Assembly: GCA_949752745.1 (NCBI GenBank)
Contig: OX457034.1
Span: 8,606,593 to 8,670,592, forward strand
Source: Protula sp. h YS-2021
Taxonomy: Eukaryota > Annelida > Polychaeta > Sabellida > Serpulidae
DNA length: 64,000 bases
Direction of reading: 5' to 3'
The translations under genes and the position numbers were made by a program. Position 1 is the stretch's first letter. Each line of letters starts with the position of its first letter. A model generated the notes under the pieces. The model made no database searches, was not told the DNA's origin, and saw nothing but the letters and a program-made list of their open reading frames with translations. Below, piece after piece: positions 24,421 to 38,278 of the stretch.

Positions 24421-25880
24421 TCGGATGACGTTGCATGCGGTACAGCTTCAGAGCTCTAGCATCTCCCCTTTGAGCTCCAATTATGGTGATTATAAAGTAG
24501 ATTCATCAAACGAGCAAGAACTGATTAATATAACAAATGAAATTCCCCTCGATATTCAGCTCTTCCATTACCAGTCACTTGATTCAGATTTAAATATTTC
24601 CAGCCTATTGAAGTATGCGGGTAGACATTTTATAATGTTCAATTTCCATAGTTACACTAACGTTCCTATTCAAATGCAAGTATAATAGAGAGGTTTCGCC
24701 TCTAAGCAACCTTTCTCATTAACAAGTTGAAAGCACATGGTTTTTGGATTCATAATTAAAACTAAAACGCATATTCGAGCATTTTATTTCCTCTACTTCT
24801 TTTTTTCGCATTCTTTTGTCTATTTTTTCTCTTTCATTAACTTTTAATGGTGTGTATTTTAAACGCTTTAGAATTTGCTTGAATACCGTTTTTTTTTCTA
24901 AACGACGTATTTTATGAACATTTTTTTGATGGATTGATCAATTTTTTATGAGTCTATGATAAACATGTTCTGGAGTACAGGAAATGTTTTGTCAAGTCTG
25001 TTTCCGGTTTATCGCATGGGTTTGTTATCATCACAAGTGAAGTGATAAATAACAGCTAGGCATACGCAGCCAGGCATCAGAGCATCAACAATGTCAGCAT
25101 ATCATGTGTAAACATTGCCAACATTTAAGTAAACGATGTCGACCTCAAAGTGCAAACAGTATCGATATCAATTTTTGAAATAAAGTGCAAGATGTTTCTA
25201 AGCCAAAGTTGTATGTCGCCATTTTATTATCGTAATTTCTCTCTGAAGTCAAGTTATGCATTCTTCGTTGTTTTGGGTTTGGTTTGTCTACTGGCTTCTT
25301 GATGCCCCCTCCCTCCCCCACCCCTTTCCACAGCACCCAAAAATTTGTGATGTCTCCCATTTGTGATGTCTCACACTTGTACAGAAGACCCCCACCACCC
25401 CGCCCCCCCTACCCACACTGCGATCCACACACGAATTTAACTGAATGCCCCTTTAGTGAACACACCCATGAAAGTGCAATCAGATAGTTCGAAAAGAGAA
25501 ATTAAGAAAGGTTTTGGTCATGACGCTGTTCTGTTGCTATCCTCATTACAAGGTACTATAATGAAGCTCTTTTTAAAGGACACAAAAATCTTGAGCGATA
25601 ATGGGGGAAGTCAGCTGTCAAACTTTTCAACGCTCCATGACGTCATTGGTTGTGAAACACTTTTTTTCAGAAGAATCCAGTCATATTCAACGTTGTACGG
25701 ACTGTTGAAAATTTTTGTTACCATTTTTAAGGGCATTTTTTTTCTTTTTGCTGTTGCGTGACGCAAACAGAATTGGAAGCAGTTTGTTGTGCCTTGTTTT
25801 GGCGAGTCACAGGCCTGACTGTACCATTTTCTTAAATTATTTTATGTAGAACATTAAATTTTAGGATTGGCCAAGATGAA
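24421..25880. other. Intergenic, no gene recognised
   Basis: AT-rich sequence without identifiable genes. A pyrimidine-rich stretch at 25300-25430 opens spurious proline-rich ORFs. Confidence 0.35.
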
Positions 25881-25967
25881 CAAATTTTGTGGCGTCACTC
25901 ATTGATTATTATGTTTGCGCGCGCAAACCTACTTCTTCTTCCAAGCAACCCTATTTCATGGACAACC

Positions 25968-26485
25968 TCCATCCCGCCCCTACCACCACCCCTACCACCA
26001 CCCCTACCACCACTCCTACCACCACCCCTACCACCACCTCTACCACCACCCCCATCACCACCCCTACCACCTACGCCATATAACCCTAACCCTATACTCA
26101 CCCACAACAGACGATTTCAGTTCGTCACAGCCTCCATCCCACTCTCCAAACTTCCACCCCCAACTCCCACCCCACCACCGTCCCAACCTCCCGCCCCCCA
26201 CTCCTACCCATACCAACATTCGTGTTTTCTTGTTCAGACAGTAGGCATATGAGCCTAACCCTACTCCCACCCACAACACAGGATCCCAGAACGTCACAGC
26301 CTCCATCCCATCCTCCACCCATCCCTTCCCCATCCCACCCCACCCTCTCTCTCTCCATTCGAACGTTAGGGTTTCTTGTTCAGGCATATAACCATAGCAA
26401 TATAACCGTTCTCCAATCCACGACATATGATTCTAGTACGTCACAGCCTCCCTGCCATTCTCCACCCATCCTATCCCAACCCCAC
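25968..26485. repeat. CCTACCACCAC minisatellite and C-rich ~160-bp repeat, abutting a gap
   Basis: CCTACCACCACC units at 25978-26070 are followed by three C-rich ~160-bp repeats marked by CAGCCTCC-TCCCA and GTTTCTTGTTCAG. The array runs into the assembly gap. Confidence 0.8.
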
Positions 26486-26685
26486 NNNNNNNNNNNNNNN
26501 NNNNNNNNNNNNNNNNNNNNNNNNNNNNNNNNNNNNNNNNNNNNNNNNNNNNNNNNNNNNNNNNNNNNNNNNNNNNNNNNNNNNNNNNNNNNNNNNNNNN
26601 NNNNNNNNNNNNNNNNNNNNNNNNNNNNNNNNNNNNNNNNNNNNNNNNNNNNNNNNNNNNNNNNNNNNNNNNNNNNNNNNNNNNN
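26486..26685. other. Assembly gap (200 N)
   Basis: Exactly 200 N, so probably a placeholder of unknown true length inside repeat sequence. Apparent ORFs across it are meaningless. Confidence 0.99.
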
Positions 26686-27200
26686 CAGGTGGTGGTCCTG
26701 AGGCCCCGGTGGTGGCCCTGAGGACCAGGTGGTGGTACTGAGGACCCGATTGTTTTAAATTTCAGATTACGTAGTTTACGTTTCTTTCAGCTTAAAACCA
26801 CTTAATATAGCATTTTGAAGCAAAAAAAAAAGTTTGGGTCCTCAGTGCCACCACCGGGCCTCAGTGCCACCACCGGGTCCTCAGTACCACCACTTCACTT
26901 TTTTCTGAAAGTAAGCATTGATTTTTGGTTTTGAACGTTTCTTTCAGCTTAAAACAACTTAATCTAGCATTTTGAAGCAATAAAAAAGGTTTGGGTCCTC
27001 AGTGCCACCACCGGGCCCTCAGTACCACATCTTCACTTTTTTTTCGGAAAGTAACATTGATTTTTGGTTATGAACGTTTCTTTCAGCTTAAAACAACTTA
27101 ATCTAGGATTTTAAAGTAAAAAATACTTTGGGTCCTCAGTGCCACCGGGTCCTCAGTGCCACTTCGGGACCTCAGTACCACTGGTGGTACTGAGGTCCCG
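26686..27200. repeat. GGTCCTCAGTGCCACCACCGGG repeat, inverted halves
   Basis: Right of the gap, GGTGGTGGTCCTGAGG words (26686-26740) face CCTCAGTGCCACCACCGGG words (26840-27190). Between and within them is a ~130-bp unit with TTTCTTTCAGCTTAAAAC. This looks like a repeat with inverted arms. Confidence 0.65.
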
Positions 27201-29190
27201 AGCAGACGGTGACCCCGCCTCGCAGTCTGTCGATTACAAGAGCTAAAACGAAGCAAGCAGGGACTGGCTGGTGGTCTGCGTTTTGTTTAACAGCCCACCT
27301 CTTCGGCAGTTCGGCTGTTGTACGTTGCGACCCAGCAGTCAACCTCTTCGGCGGTTCGATCTGTTGTGTAAGTTTTGAAATGGGGATAATTTTGAGGCCA
27401 GACGCGGTTCGTGCTGAGTGCCTATTTCGTTAAAAAATAGGGGTCATTTTCCTTGCTCCGTATTTATCACAAAAAGAAGCTCTTTCAGAATAAAGGTTGC
27501 ATTATTTCCATCATAGCACTCCCCGTTTAGGGGTCGTTTTTTAAAAGTTATGGACACGCATTCCCCCCCCCCACCCACTCCCCTATCCCCCTCCTCCTCC
27601 CCAAGTCCGACCGGTTGGGCGCAACAGAAAGAGTCCAGCAAAGATGACAGAACTACCAGTCTGAGAGTGGATGCGTGTTCGAGAACAATTGCAAAAGGAC
27701 ACCTTTATTTGAAACAAAAAGTGCTGTGCTTGGCGCCAATTTGTCCGTTACGTTTCCGCTTCGAAATGTACGCTAAAAGTTACACAGTACAACATTCTGA
27801 TAGTCATGAAAAAAAAAAACAAAAAAAACAAAACAAAAAAAACAAAAAAAACAAACAAACAAACAAACACTGAGGGAAGCGAAGCTTTCGTATTACACTT
27901 TTCCCGCTGTATTTCGTCAGCATCGTGTGTTGACATGAACCATAGATAATAAAATAACGTATTTCGAAGAAAGAAGGGGAGGGTGGGGTGGGGGGGCGTT
28001 GGGTTGGGGCGTGGGGGTGGGGGGATATACGTCGCAGTTGGGCCATTGTTCCTCAAACAAATGAGCTGAAGCAAACATGTCAGTGAAGCAAAGACATATT
28101 AATCGCTTAAGATGACTAGCAACAATTGACACACGCTTGCGAGCTTTTTAGTCATTAAGCATTGAGTACAGATTACTAAATGGGAGGTATTATTATATTG
28201 CGTGATTTAGATCCGCCAAGAGATGGCGGGGGAGGGGAGGGGGGAGGGGAGGACAACAGAACTGGCAAGAAACCAGATCAAATTTGGGTGGCGCGTTTTT
28301 TGTCCGTCTGTCTAACCGCAGTATTGTCTCAAGACATCACCTTGTGGTTGTTTAGAATAAATTAAAGCGGAAATTCTACCAGCTGTTTCGATTTTCTATT
28401 TACCTTATTCCGGAAATAGGGTTGATGGACTTCAACAGCATTTCTCAGATTGTCATTTTCAACTTTGTTTTTTTTTTTAAACTTGAGGATTTGTCAGGGT
28501 TTGGACAATTCTAAATGTATTGATTTTTTGACATGGTACTTCCATTTATTTCAGTTTTTTTTTGTAGGAGGGAGGGGGTGTGTGGGAGGGGGGTAAGGGG
28601 GGAATGCCGTCACAGCGTTAATTTGCTGTATATGACCTCTGTACAACCTCTAAGAAAGCTGTGTACGCGATGTCACTGTCTACAAATCTGTGTAGTTATC
28701 GTATGAAAGGCATTGTAGATATCAATAACGTCAACCAATCCACCTTCTGTGCTGACGTTTTTACAACTGCAATAATACGTCAGATGGTTGCTGGGTTCAT
28801 TTATCTCGCATTCGGATATGTGACCCACTTTAAAAAAAATACGGTGTAGTGAGTTGACATATTCCTTATAAAACATTCACAATCAGTCATTTAATGCGAC
28901 GATGTGCTGTCTGGAGAATACAACTTAATCTGTCTGGAGAATATATAACAATATGCCTGGAGGGCGCTAGTTCCGTCAAAACAGAATTAAAACCATCACA
29001 TTACACCAGAAGGAACAGACAACCCGGTGTCCAATATGCCCCCTTGAGAGATGATCTGCAAAATCTGCATTGTGAAAAGAGACAGCGTGAAATCAAGAAA
29101 CAAACCTATGGACACTTGAAACTAAGAAGAACAAGGCAGATATACTGGATCCCTGATGGAAGCTGATTTATCTTGAATTACAGTTACACG
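27201..29190. other. Intergenic; dispersed repeat
   Basis: 27385-27555 matches the family at 310-535. Otherwise A-runs (27808-27870), G-runs (27970-28025) and unique sequence. No gene recognised. Confidence 0.4.
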
Positions 29191-29194
29191 CCGT

Positions 29195-30050
29195 TGTCAA
29201 TGGTTAAACTTGGGAAAGTGCTGTAATTTGATATTACACGATTGCCCAGTCAATAAATTTTTAATGTTGACCAGAACGTAAGAGTGGATGGAAAGCGCAG
29301 TTGTTTGTGATCAAAACGTCAGTTAAGCCACGTAAAAAACAGATATTGACTTGATTTGAGTCAACATCCAGATATTATGGACCGATGTGGACTCAAAATA
29401 AGTCAATATTGTAGTAATTGCTACAAAACTTGGGCCAATGCTGTTATCTGATTGGTCAATTCCAAAGTCAATAAGTTTTCATTCAAGTCGATAAATATTG
29501 CACTTATCTGTAACTGAAATAACAATATGAAGTGTCGTTAATGAGTAAGGAAATGCAGACTTTCAGGTCTACATTTTAGTAACCGAGTAATAAAAGTTAT
29601 TACATTTCTTAACTGGTGTTTTTCTAATAATAACTGCGATATCTGTTCAGACTTGTGTTTCGGTCAACAGTGAAAAATGATTGGCTTGGGAATCGACCAA
29701 TCAGATTCCAGCATTTTCCCAAGTCATGTAATAGTTAGTAGATATTGTCCCTTTTTTGAGTCAACATGAAGTAGTCATTGACGAGTAAGAAAATGTTGAG
29801 CTTTAGGTCAACATTTTTATATCTGCTTAATAATCTACTGATATTGACACGAAATAAGTCAGTAATATGTACTTTGTTACGCGACTTAATTGAGGTTTTC
29901 ATTACAAATAATTGCAAAATCAATCGAATTTCGCGTTCTGATCATAATTGAAACGTTATTGACTTGAAAAACGACCAATCAGATTGCTGCATTTAACCAA
30001 GTCATGTCACAATAAACCTTGTGTTGACTTAAAATAAGTCAACATTTGCT
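29195..30050. repeat. Cluster of GACCAATCAGATT/AGTCAACAT repeats
   Basis: GAAAAATGATTGGCTTGGGA, CGACCAATCAGATT and AAGTCAACATT recur in both orientations several times, with related pieces at 7775-7830 and 8765-8840. Probably nested copies of one non-autonomous element. Confidence 0.6.
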
Positions 30051-30065
30051 AACTGCTGGAGGATG

Positions 30066-30262
30066 GTGGAAACAGGTGCTAAACAGGTGCTAACAGGTAC
30101 TAAACAGGTGCTAAACAGGTGCTAAGGTACTAAACAGGTGCTAACAAGTACTAAACAGGTGCTAACAGGTACTGAACAGCTGCTAACAGGCACTAAACAG
30201 GTGCTAAACAGGTGCTAACAGGTGCTTAACAGGTGCTAACAGGTACTAAACAGGTACTAACT
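30066..30262. repeat. AACAGGTGCTA tandem array
   Basis: About 17 units of 11-12 bp, alternating AACAGGTGCTA and ACAGGTACTAA. Confidence 0.9.
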
Positions 30263-30343
30263 ATTAATTGTGGTACTTTAAAAAGTACAGTATATGCATT
30301 TTTGAGTCACGTAAGTAAGGAACAGAAGACATAGAAACTAAAG

Positions 30344-30354
30344 AAGAAGAAGAA

Positions 30355-30395
<41 letters not shown>

Positions 30396-30402
30396 AGAAG
30401 GG
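30344..30402. repeat. (GAA)n microsatellite
   Basis: Near-perfect GAA/AGA repeat with a few GAG interruptions. Confidence 0.9.
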
Positions 30403-33400
30403 ATTTATCGGAAGGCATTGCTGACAACGGCAAAGACAAAGTCATAAACTCTTTGCAGTCTGATCAGAAGCAAAGGAGATAAGTACATTTGTGGAGTCAA
30501 ACAGTCGATATTTGAGCACAGTCCATTAGTCACAAGCCGCCAATGCTCTGTAATTTGTTCCCCGTTTTATGACACTAACGACATTTGAGCACTGACGTGT
30601 CGGGTCAGAAGTTACTTCACACTGTTTTTAATGTTATGTTTAATTAATCACCAAATGTTCCTTTTTTGCTTTAACATTAACAGCAGACGATGGATGAAAA
30701 GGTTCTAAAATGAATTATATATGATTTGCTTTTTTGTCTTGTGGTTTCAGTACAAACCAACAGAAAAGGCCACATATGGTTCAGCTGGAAAATGCATGAA
30801 GATTTATTTATTTTTTTTTCATGACTATATTTATAAAAAAAAACAACTGCCATAATGTACAGTAGATGCCACGCAGGGATTTGGAATAATCGCACGGTTC
30901 ATAGAGGAAGGGTGCTGTGATAGATGTTTGTGACGAAATCACCGAGGTTTTCGCTTCACTTGTTTTTACAGAGGAAGCCCCGAATTGAACCTCTCAACAA
31001 ACAGGACCAGTTGAGACATAAGACCTTTTTTTTGTATCAAGTTACATTCTAAGTGTCTTGCATTGTGAAGCAGCCTCACCAAGAGATCCACATCGGAAAT
31101 TAGACCACGTTAGTTTAGTCCCACTGGTGGTTCTGTTTCCGTAGTACTACTGTACTAAAGGCATTTTCGTTTTTCTAACAACTGAAATACGGCCATTTCT
31201 TTGATGGGCTAGTGGCGGAGTTCAAAAAAAGCGATTAACACATGTCAGATTTTTCATCGGCAAGACTATGGTCGCAAATGACTTAAAGCGTGGAAAAAAA
31301 ACAATGCTCTTAAGTGGAGCTCAAAGACTGATGTGGGTGGGAGGCATAACTGACAAACAATTAGCAACTCATGAACCGTTTGACAAGTATAAATCTTAGC
31401 AATAAATATATACGTCCTAACGCCTTCATCTCACCGTTATTGCCATAATTGCCGAGAGGGTGGTTGTTATAAATGAAAAACAAAATGGCCGTGAAAGAAG
31501 AACTACGGTCGAACCTGCGAAATCCGATCACCACCAGAACAGTTCAAATTGATCTTACTCAGAGATGGTGTGATTTCAAAAACCTTCACAAAAACCATCT
31601 TATTTCGGGAGTGGTCTTATTTTAGTAGGGGTTTGGTAGATGCACCAAGTAGTATGTCACTTTTCAACCCTTCCTTAAAATGAAATAAGCTGCTCCTTAA
31701 TGAAGCAGCCATTTTTCTCCCTTAATAGATATTGCCGAAATAAACAGTGACAGGCTGTCTTGTCTAACACACTTAAGACTGCATCAGATTGAATTTTTCT
31801 GCGACGTCACGATCGAGTTCATTTATGTGTATTCATTGCGCATGTGCGTCACATGACATGGAAATGTCACGTGTGACAGGAGACCGTCACGTGTGATTTA
31901 CAGAACGACTCCTGCTGTTATTGCTGAAGGTGAAAACAAAAGTAAAGAGTAAAGCGGAGCACGTTGTAATGTCCTTTATGTCCCTACTTTTCACACAACT
32001 AGCCGGAAAGTGAATTGCAACTGTAACGGGACATTTGTTGTTCCGTCTTATGACGAGGGGGGGGGGGGAGGGAAGGCAGGATGAGGGGCGACCATAGCGG
32101 GGCATTTCAAAAATTGTTCCGTCTTATGAATATGGGGAAAGGGGGTGAGGGGGAAGGGGTGGGGTAGAGGAAGCAGGATATGGGGTGACCATAGCGGGAC
32201 ACTTCAACAATTGTTGAGTTTACGAGGTGTTCCCGTATGAGGAAAGGTGTGTGAGGGGAGGAGGAGAGGACATGGGAGGGGGGGGGGTAGGGTGAAGGAT
32301 GGCGGAGAAGTGCTTGTCATATCTATGCATTCAACAGTTTGCTCCTTTGTGAAAGTAAAAATCAACCCTAAGAAAAAGATATCTAGACGGTCTTCCACCC
32401 GATGCTATCCCTTGACTGCCATTGTGTAAAGAACTTTATGAGTAAACATGTCCGTTTTTTGTGGGAAAAAGAGGGCAGTTGACGTGCGTTTGGCTGTGAA
32501 GGAAATCGCTGTTTTTTTGTGTAACCAAAGATTTTCGCTGAATCACTTTTAAGGCTAATAGCTGGCATTTTCTTTGGAATATGCAATTAATATACGTCGA
32601 ACTTTTTCGCCAAAATAGCGAAGCTTTGTCTTATAAAAGAAACAGCCAATAAAAATAAAACAATCTTTTACACCGGCCAGAAGTTAATGATTAGGGGCAT
32701 CTTTGTGCACTAAAAAAAATTACAATTATTACACGCAGAACGTTTTTTATTGAAGAGGGGGGGGGGGGGGGGGAGAGATAATGAAGTTGTTAAAAAGAAA
32801 AACGCTAAAAATAATAAAACGATCCTTTTGTAGGTCGTTTTGTTCTTTGCATTACAGATGTACGCAACAATTATTAATGAGTTCGGAAAAAACGGAGTCC
32901 CAGTTATTTCACGTACGCAGAGGACTTTGAGTAAAGTGTACATTTTTCCCAAGTACAGACAAGGTGAAGGCCAAAAAAAAAAAAAAGAGTATGACGTCAT
33001 TCATGGTAACCATTGCCGGAAGGGAAGTGGGATAGATAATGACTTAAAAGCCGTTTTCTAGTAAATGCATTAAAAGTTTGTAGACAGACCTATGAAGTAA
33101 GACCACCTTTAGGATTGGCCGAAAAGTGGTCTATATCAGGGACTGTTCTTATATCGGGGACTCTCTATAATTGGAAGGAATTTTGAAAGGAATGCATGAA
33201 AATTGGTCTTATTTCCGGTCTAGTCTGAAAAATTCGTGTGGTCTTATACCGGGCTCCCAGTGTGTCCTAACTGTGAATAACACCTGTCTAGAAGAACCAA
33301 AATAACAGTTTAAATTGTTGTGTATGTTTCAAGATCACTTGTAAACAATATCTGTTACGGTTTCTTCAGGCCAATCAAAACACTGTGGAAATGAGGAGTC

Positions 33401-34240
33401 GCCTGTAGGACAACATTTATACGTTTTTTGTAATAGACCCGTTTTTGTATACGGTGCCTGTTGCGTGTTTTTATAAATAAATCATCGTGAAAAAACAATG
33501 CCCCGCACACTTTCAGTCGATGAAAAAGTACATTCATTGTTTTATTGACCAAAAAAGGGGAAAAAATAGTTTGGGAAGAAATTAGATAAAATCACTTATT
33601 TTATCTGACCACACTAAACATTACTTAGATAACGATTTGTAATAACTAAAACAATATTAAAAAAATAAAGAAAATTGCTGATTGAGACAAGAACCGTGCA
33701 AAAAAAAAAAAAAAAAAAAAAAAATAAAGAAAAAAAAAAACCCACAGGAAATAATCGTAATTGGAAAGATAAAGCTGGTGTTTATTCAATATCGCTCATT
33801 ATTGCGCATCGGTGAAATTATGGAAGAAACCCAAGATTGAGCCTATATTTAAATTACTGCCATCATTGTAAGTGATCCTGAAAATAAGGCCACTTGTTTC
33901 TTGAATAACCGCAGTTGATATTTTTCCCTCCGGTGGTCGTATCCACTACGTTTTCTCACTCTAATTACGTTTTCCGTTTGGTTTTGAGATCGTATTGCCG
34001 ATGACAGTTTGTTTTTCCTGTTTATTCTGCGCGCTACGTTAGGCCACTAACGCCACAACCTTGTTTAGAAGGGGGTGGGTGGATGGGGAGGGGTGGGGGA
34101 TGGGATGGGGCGGGGGGGGGGGCACTGATATCTTTAAGTAAAGCTGTCATTTTACACGTTGTCATTGAGATTTGTTACAGGGAATCCTGGAGAACGAAGG
34201 CGCTTTAATTGTATTGATCATGAAAAGTTACAGTACAAGA
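30403..34240. other. Intergenic; no gene recognised
   Basis: Mixed AT-rich DNA with G-runs (32050-32065, 32755-32775), an A-run (33700-33740) and tracts of a dispersed repeat with GACCACC/GGTCTTAT words (31090-31160, 33090-33250). Confidence 0.35.
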
Positions 34241-34244
34241 CAGA

Positions 34245-34460
34245 GACACGGAGATAAGACCATCACGGAATTAAGACCACCTCGGAATTAAGACCAACCC
34301 AGAATTAAGACCACCTTGGAATTAAGACCAACCCAGAATTAAGACCAACCTGGAATTAAAGCCACCTCGGAATTAATACCAGCCCGGAATTAAGACCAAC
34401 CCAGAATTGCGACCAGCCCGGAATTAAGACCAATCCGCATTTCTGACCAACCCGGAATTA
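34245..34460. repeat. GGAATTAAGACCAAC ~17-bp tandem repeat
   Basis: About 12 units of GGAATTAAGACCAACCC, with drift. Confidence 0.9.
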
Positions 34461-34649
34461 AGAGTTCAGACCAGTTCTGACATCACACAAATTTGGTATA
34501 TGCAAATGCTTAAATCGCTTGAACATAGTTTTTTTTCTGTGACAAATAGAAGGAACATATTTTTGAGTTATTTAAGAGGCAGAAGGGCGTCGCATGTTGC
34601 GTCACATCTGACGTCACACTGATTTCAGCTTGAATCTTCTGTGATCACG

Positions 34650-34907
34650 TTTGGAGAAGAAGAATAAGAAGAAGCAAAAGAAGAAGAAGAAGAAGAAAAA
34701 GAAGATATGGAAGAAGAAGAAGACGAAACAGAAGAAAAAAGAAGAAGAAAAAGAAGCTAAAGAAGAAAAGAAGCAAAAGAAGAAGAAGAAACTAAAGAAA
34801 AAGAATAAAAGAAAAAGAAGAAGACGAAGAAGAAGAACAAAGAAGAAGAAAAGGAAGAACCTAAAGAAGAAGCTAAAGAAGAAGAATAAAAGAAGAAGAA
34901 GAAGAAG

Positions 34908-34939
<32 letters not shown>

Positions 34940-34975
34940 GAAAAGAAAAAGAAGAAGAATAAAAAAGAAGATGAT
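34650..34975. repeat. (GAA)n tract, imperfect
   Basis: 325 bp of GAA/AAG with occasional CTA, CAA and TAA interruptions. It opens a 103-codon Lys/Glu/Arg-rich shadow ORF on plus and a Phe/Leu-rich one on minus. Confidence 0.95.
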
Positions 34976-35639
34976 GAATCAAAAAATGTGTCCAGTTTAC
35001 ATAATTGCTATTAAATTCACTGTGATTTAACATGTGTTTTGAAAAACTAATGATCAAATGTGTTTCCTTGTTAATGAAAAAATATTATGCAAAAATAGGA
35101 CCAATAAGCTAGACAAGTTAAAAACAAAACAAATCACATTACGGTTCCCGCTTATTGCATCGCCCAGAGCTAATGAGGCCATGGTTAGTTTGGTTACTGG
35201 TCGCCCAGAGATCAATTCCGACCTGTGGAGCTGCCAGGATTTACTGGAAACATGACAGATTACTCCAGCAGGTACCATGGGTCTTTTCCTTGAAAATTTT
35301 AAAGGTTATCCTATCAAATAATAATGTTAGCCCGATGTAACATCATTCTCTAATTACACCTGGGGATAGGTGGGAGGGTGGAGGCAGGCTAGGATAAACA
35401 CATTGAAAGATCTCCGTTTTCTTAGTCTTAGGCATTTTGAACACAAATATATGAAATCCCATTCCACTGATAACTTGGATGGTTTCTGAAGAGATTCTAC
35501 TGGAGGACAATTATTAGCTACATTTTCTTTGAATTTACATCCTTTTTGTTGAAATAATGAAAAACTAACAATTAAATCATTTTTTCTTTAAATACTAGAA
35601 TTTTCTGCTGACATTAAGAAACAGTGAATATTCCTGGTT

Positions 35640-35826
35640 CAACAACCGGAAATAGTACTAAATATAATACCGGAAATAATACCAAATACAATACCGGAAA
35701 TATTACCAAATGAAATACCGGAAATAATACCAAATATAATACCGGAAATAATACCAAATATAATACCGGAAATAATACCAAATATAATACGGCAAATAAT
35801 ACCAAATATAATACCGGAAAAAATAT
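35640..35826. repeat. 24-bp tandem repeat TACCGGAAATAATACCAAAT
   Basis: About eight copies, forming frame-open ORFs on the minus strand that are not genes. Confidence 0.95.
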
Positions 35827-38185
35827 GCTGAGCTGTTGCATTCATTTTGTTTTATGGTGAAACCGTTTCAAGAAGGTTGGGGCTCTTAGTAATGACTAAA
35901 GTGTGCTAAAATCCAAATGCCAACTTATTTTTTCAGACCTCAGTGGCCGCATTCATGAAATTTAACTGAACAGTTAACTAGTTCCGTTAACTGCTCAGTT
36001 AGCAACCACAAAATCCGAAAGTAAATGAATAAAGTTAACCTATTTAACAGACAAAAATACATTTAAAATGGTTTGCGTGAATTAGCATTATTTAAGTGTT
36101 CCCAGAAAGTCGTTATCACAGAAAGTCGTTATCAATAAATAGATGGGTCTGCGTAAAGAAAATTTGACAAAGTTGTCGCGATAAAAAGCGTTTAGATAAG
36201 CCAAAAGTCATAAACTGGATTGCAATTAATGTCACGGATAAGCCAAAAGTTATAAATTGGATCGCAATTAATGTCACGGACCTGTTCATGCTCACATTTG
36301 CTCACATTTGCCTCTAGGCAAAAATAATTGAGAGACATTCGCCTGTTTTTTTTACACTGCTGATGAATGGATTGCTATAATTTTGTTTGTTTTCTCAATC
36401 AAATAAAAGTAATTAAAACGAAAATTGCATGATTGAGAGATTTTAACAAGTAAGACCATTACTTCTATAATATTTTTTGTGAGATAAAGGAGACTGTTAA
36501 ACAGGCCGGGTATAGGGGTTTTTTCATGAGGGAAAAATATTGGTTTTAAGTCAAAGAAAAAAAGACAATGACAGCGGTAATTATTTTCATTGGTTGGGTC
36601 TTCGTGCTTTTCTCTATAAGCCAGTCCAAGGCTTCAACTGCGCATGCTCGGTGGAGGAAATGTGCAGGATCCCAGTGTGTCATAAAGCATAAAGAACCAA
36701 ATAAGGAACGTGTTTTAAAGTTGTTGGTTTTCCTGCCATGCCGGATCCATAAGGGGTCAACTCTTTATTAGGGTGTTGGGAAAATTTATTCATTGCATTA
36801 ATAAAACGGTTTTCTAACCCAAACAAATACGAGCTCTGCACCTAATTCAAAATTATTTTGACATTTCCATGCATTTTCATCCCCAAAACTGGAGTCCTGT
36901 CATTTACCGTAAGCTCGTAGACCAGACTGTGACCCGGCTTATTCTTGTAGTAAATGAAGGAAATGATGAAAGGAAATCAAAATGAAATGCAAATATTAGA
37001 AACAATAGCAGCTTAAGGAGTTTTGGTTTTTTTTTTTTTTTTTTGAATTATGTGATATGGTACACAGAATTTAATCCCCCAAACATTCCAAAGAGTAAAG
37101 ACGCAGGTGAAATTAAATTAAAAGCAGTGAAATATGCCATAATAATGTCACAGTAACTAGATATGCTGTTCAATATAAAAAATAAAGCGGTTTAATTTGA
37201 CGCTAGTTCGATCTATGGGAAATAAATTCCAAAAGCAATATCTCACTTTTTGACGAAGATATGATGTAAGTATTTTCTTTGCTAAAACAACTTTGCAACA
37301 TCCAAAAAAAAATGTTCAGAACACTAATTGATCTTCTGTTACTAGAATCACACAAGAAAATCCAAGGCTATTAATTGTATCGGAGATGAAAGAGGGAAAA
37401 TAATGAATAGAAAATATAGTATAGAAAAGAGAAAAAGAACGAACCTTGAGATGAAGTCACGTCACAGAGCTGCAGAAGACCTGAAGGTTTTGGCTCCGCC
37501 AATGACGAGAGTAATAATCCCTCCTAACGTCAGACCTGTCTCGTTCCCTGGGTCAATTTGAAGCGAACAATACAAGTCGAAAAAGACACCTGCTCCGAAA
37601 AACAGACTACACACAATGTCTTTGGCTGTTTTCCCCCGAGTTATTTTTCTAAAGCACGTGTTCCAATTAGAAGAGGATGCTGTTTATCCCTTGATCAGAA
37701 GTTGGCTTGTGGTTTCTTAAGTGAAGACTGGGGCTTGTGGGGGTGATGTCGGTTCTTATGTAGTTTTCCGTTATTAAGTAGGTGGAACTTACACTCAATT
37801 GGGGGCGGAGATAAGAGTGGCACTGCTTTGCCCATTAGGGCTGATGTCATCACTTGATTGACGGCTGGCTTTGCCCCCTTCCAAACTTTGCTCACAGTTA
37901 CTCTCGGTACTTTGTTCTTCAATTTTTTTACTTTACTTTGAAGCAAAGCAAGAAATCTGCGTTTACTTTGTTTACACGACAACAAATGTTGTTATAAAAT
38001 GTATATTGTGGATGCCGGATCAAAGTAATTCTAAACAGGCAAATATATTGCGTTCCTGCCCAAGGAACTCGTCTTCCCAGTGAGGGGGGGGGGGGGGCAC
38101 TTGGTATATTATGTGTTACCATGCCTGTCAGAGAAAAAAGTACTGAGAAAAGGGGGTGGGGGTAGTTCGGAACCAGACGCGGTAA

Positions 38186-38278
38186 CTTGCGATAACTTAC
38201 GATAACTTACGATAAGTTGCGATAACTTACGATAACTTGCGATAACTTACGATAACTTGCGATAACTTACGATAACTT
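38186..38278. repeat. 10-bp tandem repeat GATAACTTAC/GC
   Basis: About nine units of GATAACTTRC. Confidence 0.95.

Noticed and set aside
23916..24685. Pro/His-rich and Gly/Trp-rich ORFs near 24 kb
   Set aside because: Compositional ORFs in a G-rich minisatellite with no recognisable domain.
26222..26741. ORFs crossing the N gap
   Set aside because: They exist only because N codons are read as X.
28894..29166. 90-codon plus-strand ORF (MRRCAVWR...)
   Set aside because: No domain recognised and it adjoins a repeat cluster. Chance ORF is likelier.
34614..35057. Phe/Leu-rich and Lys/Glu-rich ORFs over the GAA tract
   Set aside because: Low-complexity microsatellite translation.
37695..37985. 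96-codon Lys-rich minus-strand ORF
   Set aside because: No homology recognised, no splice or promoter support.
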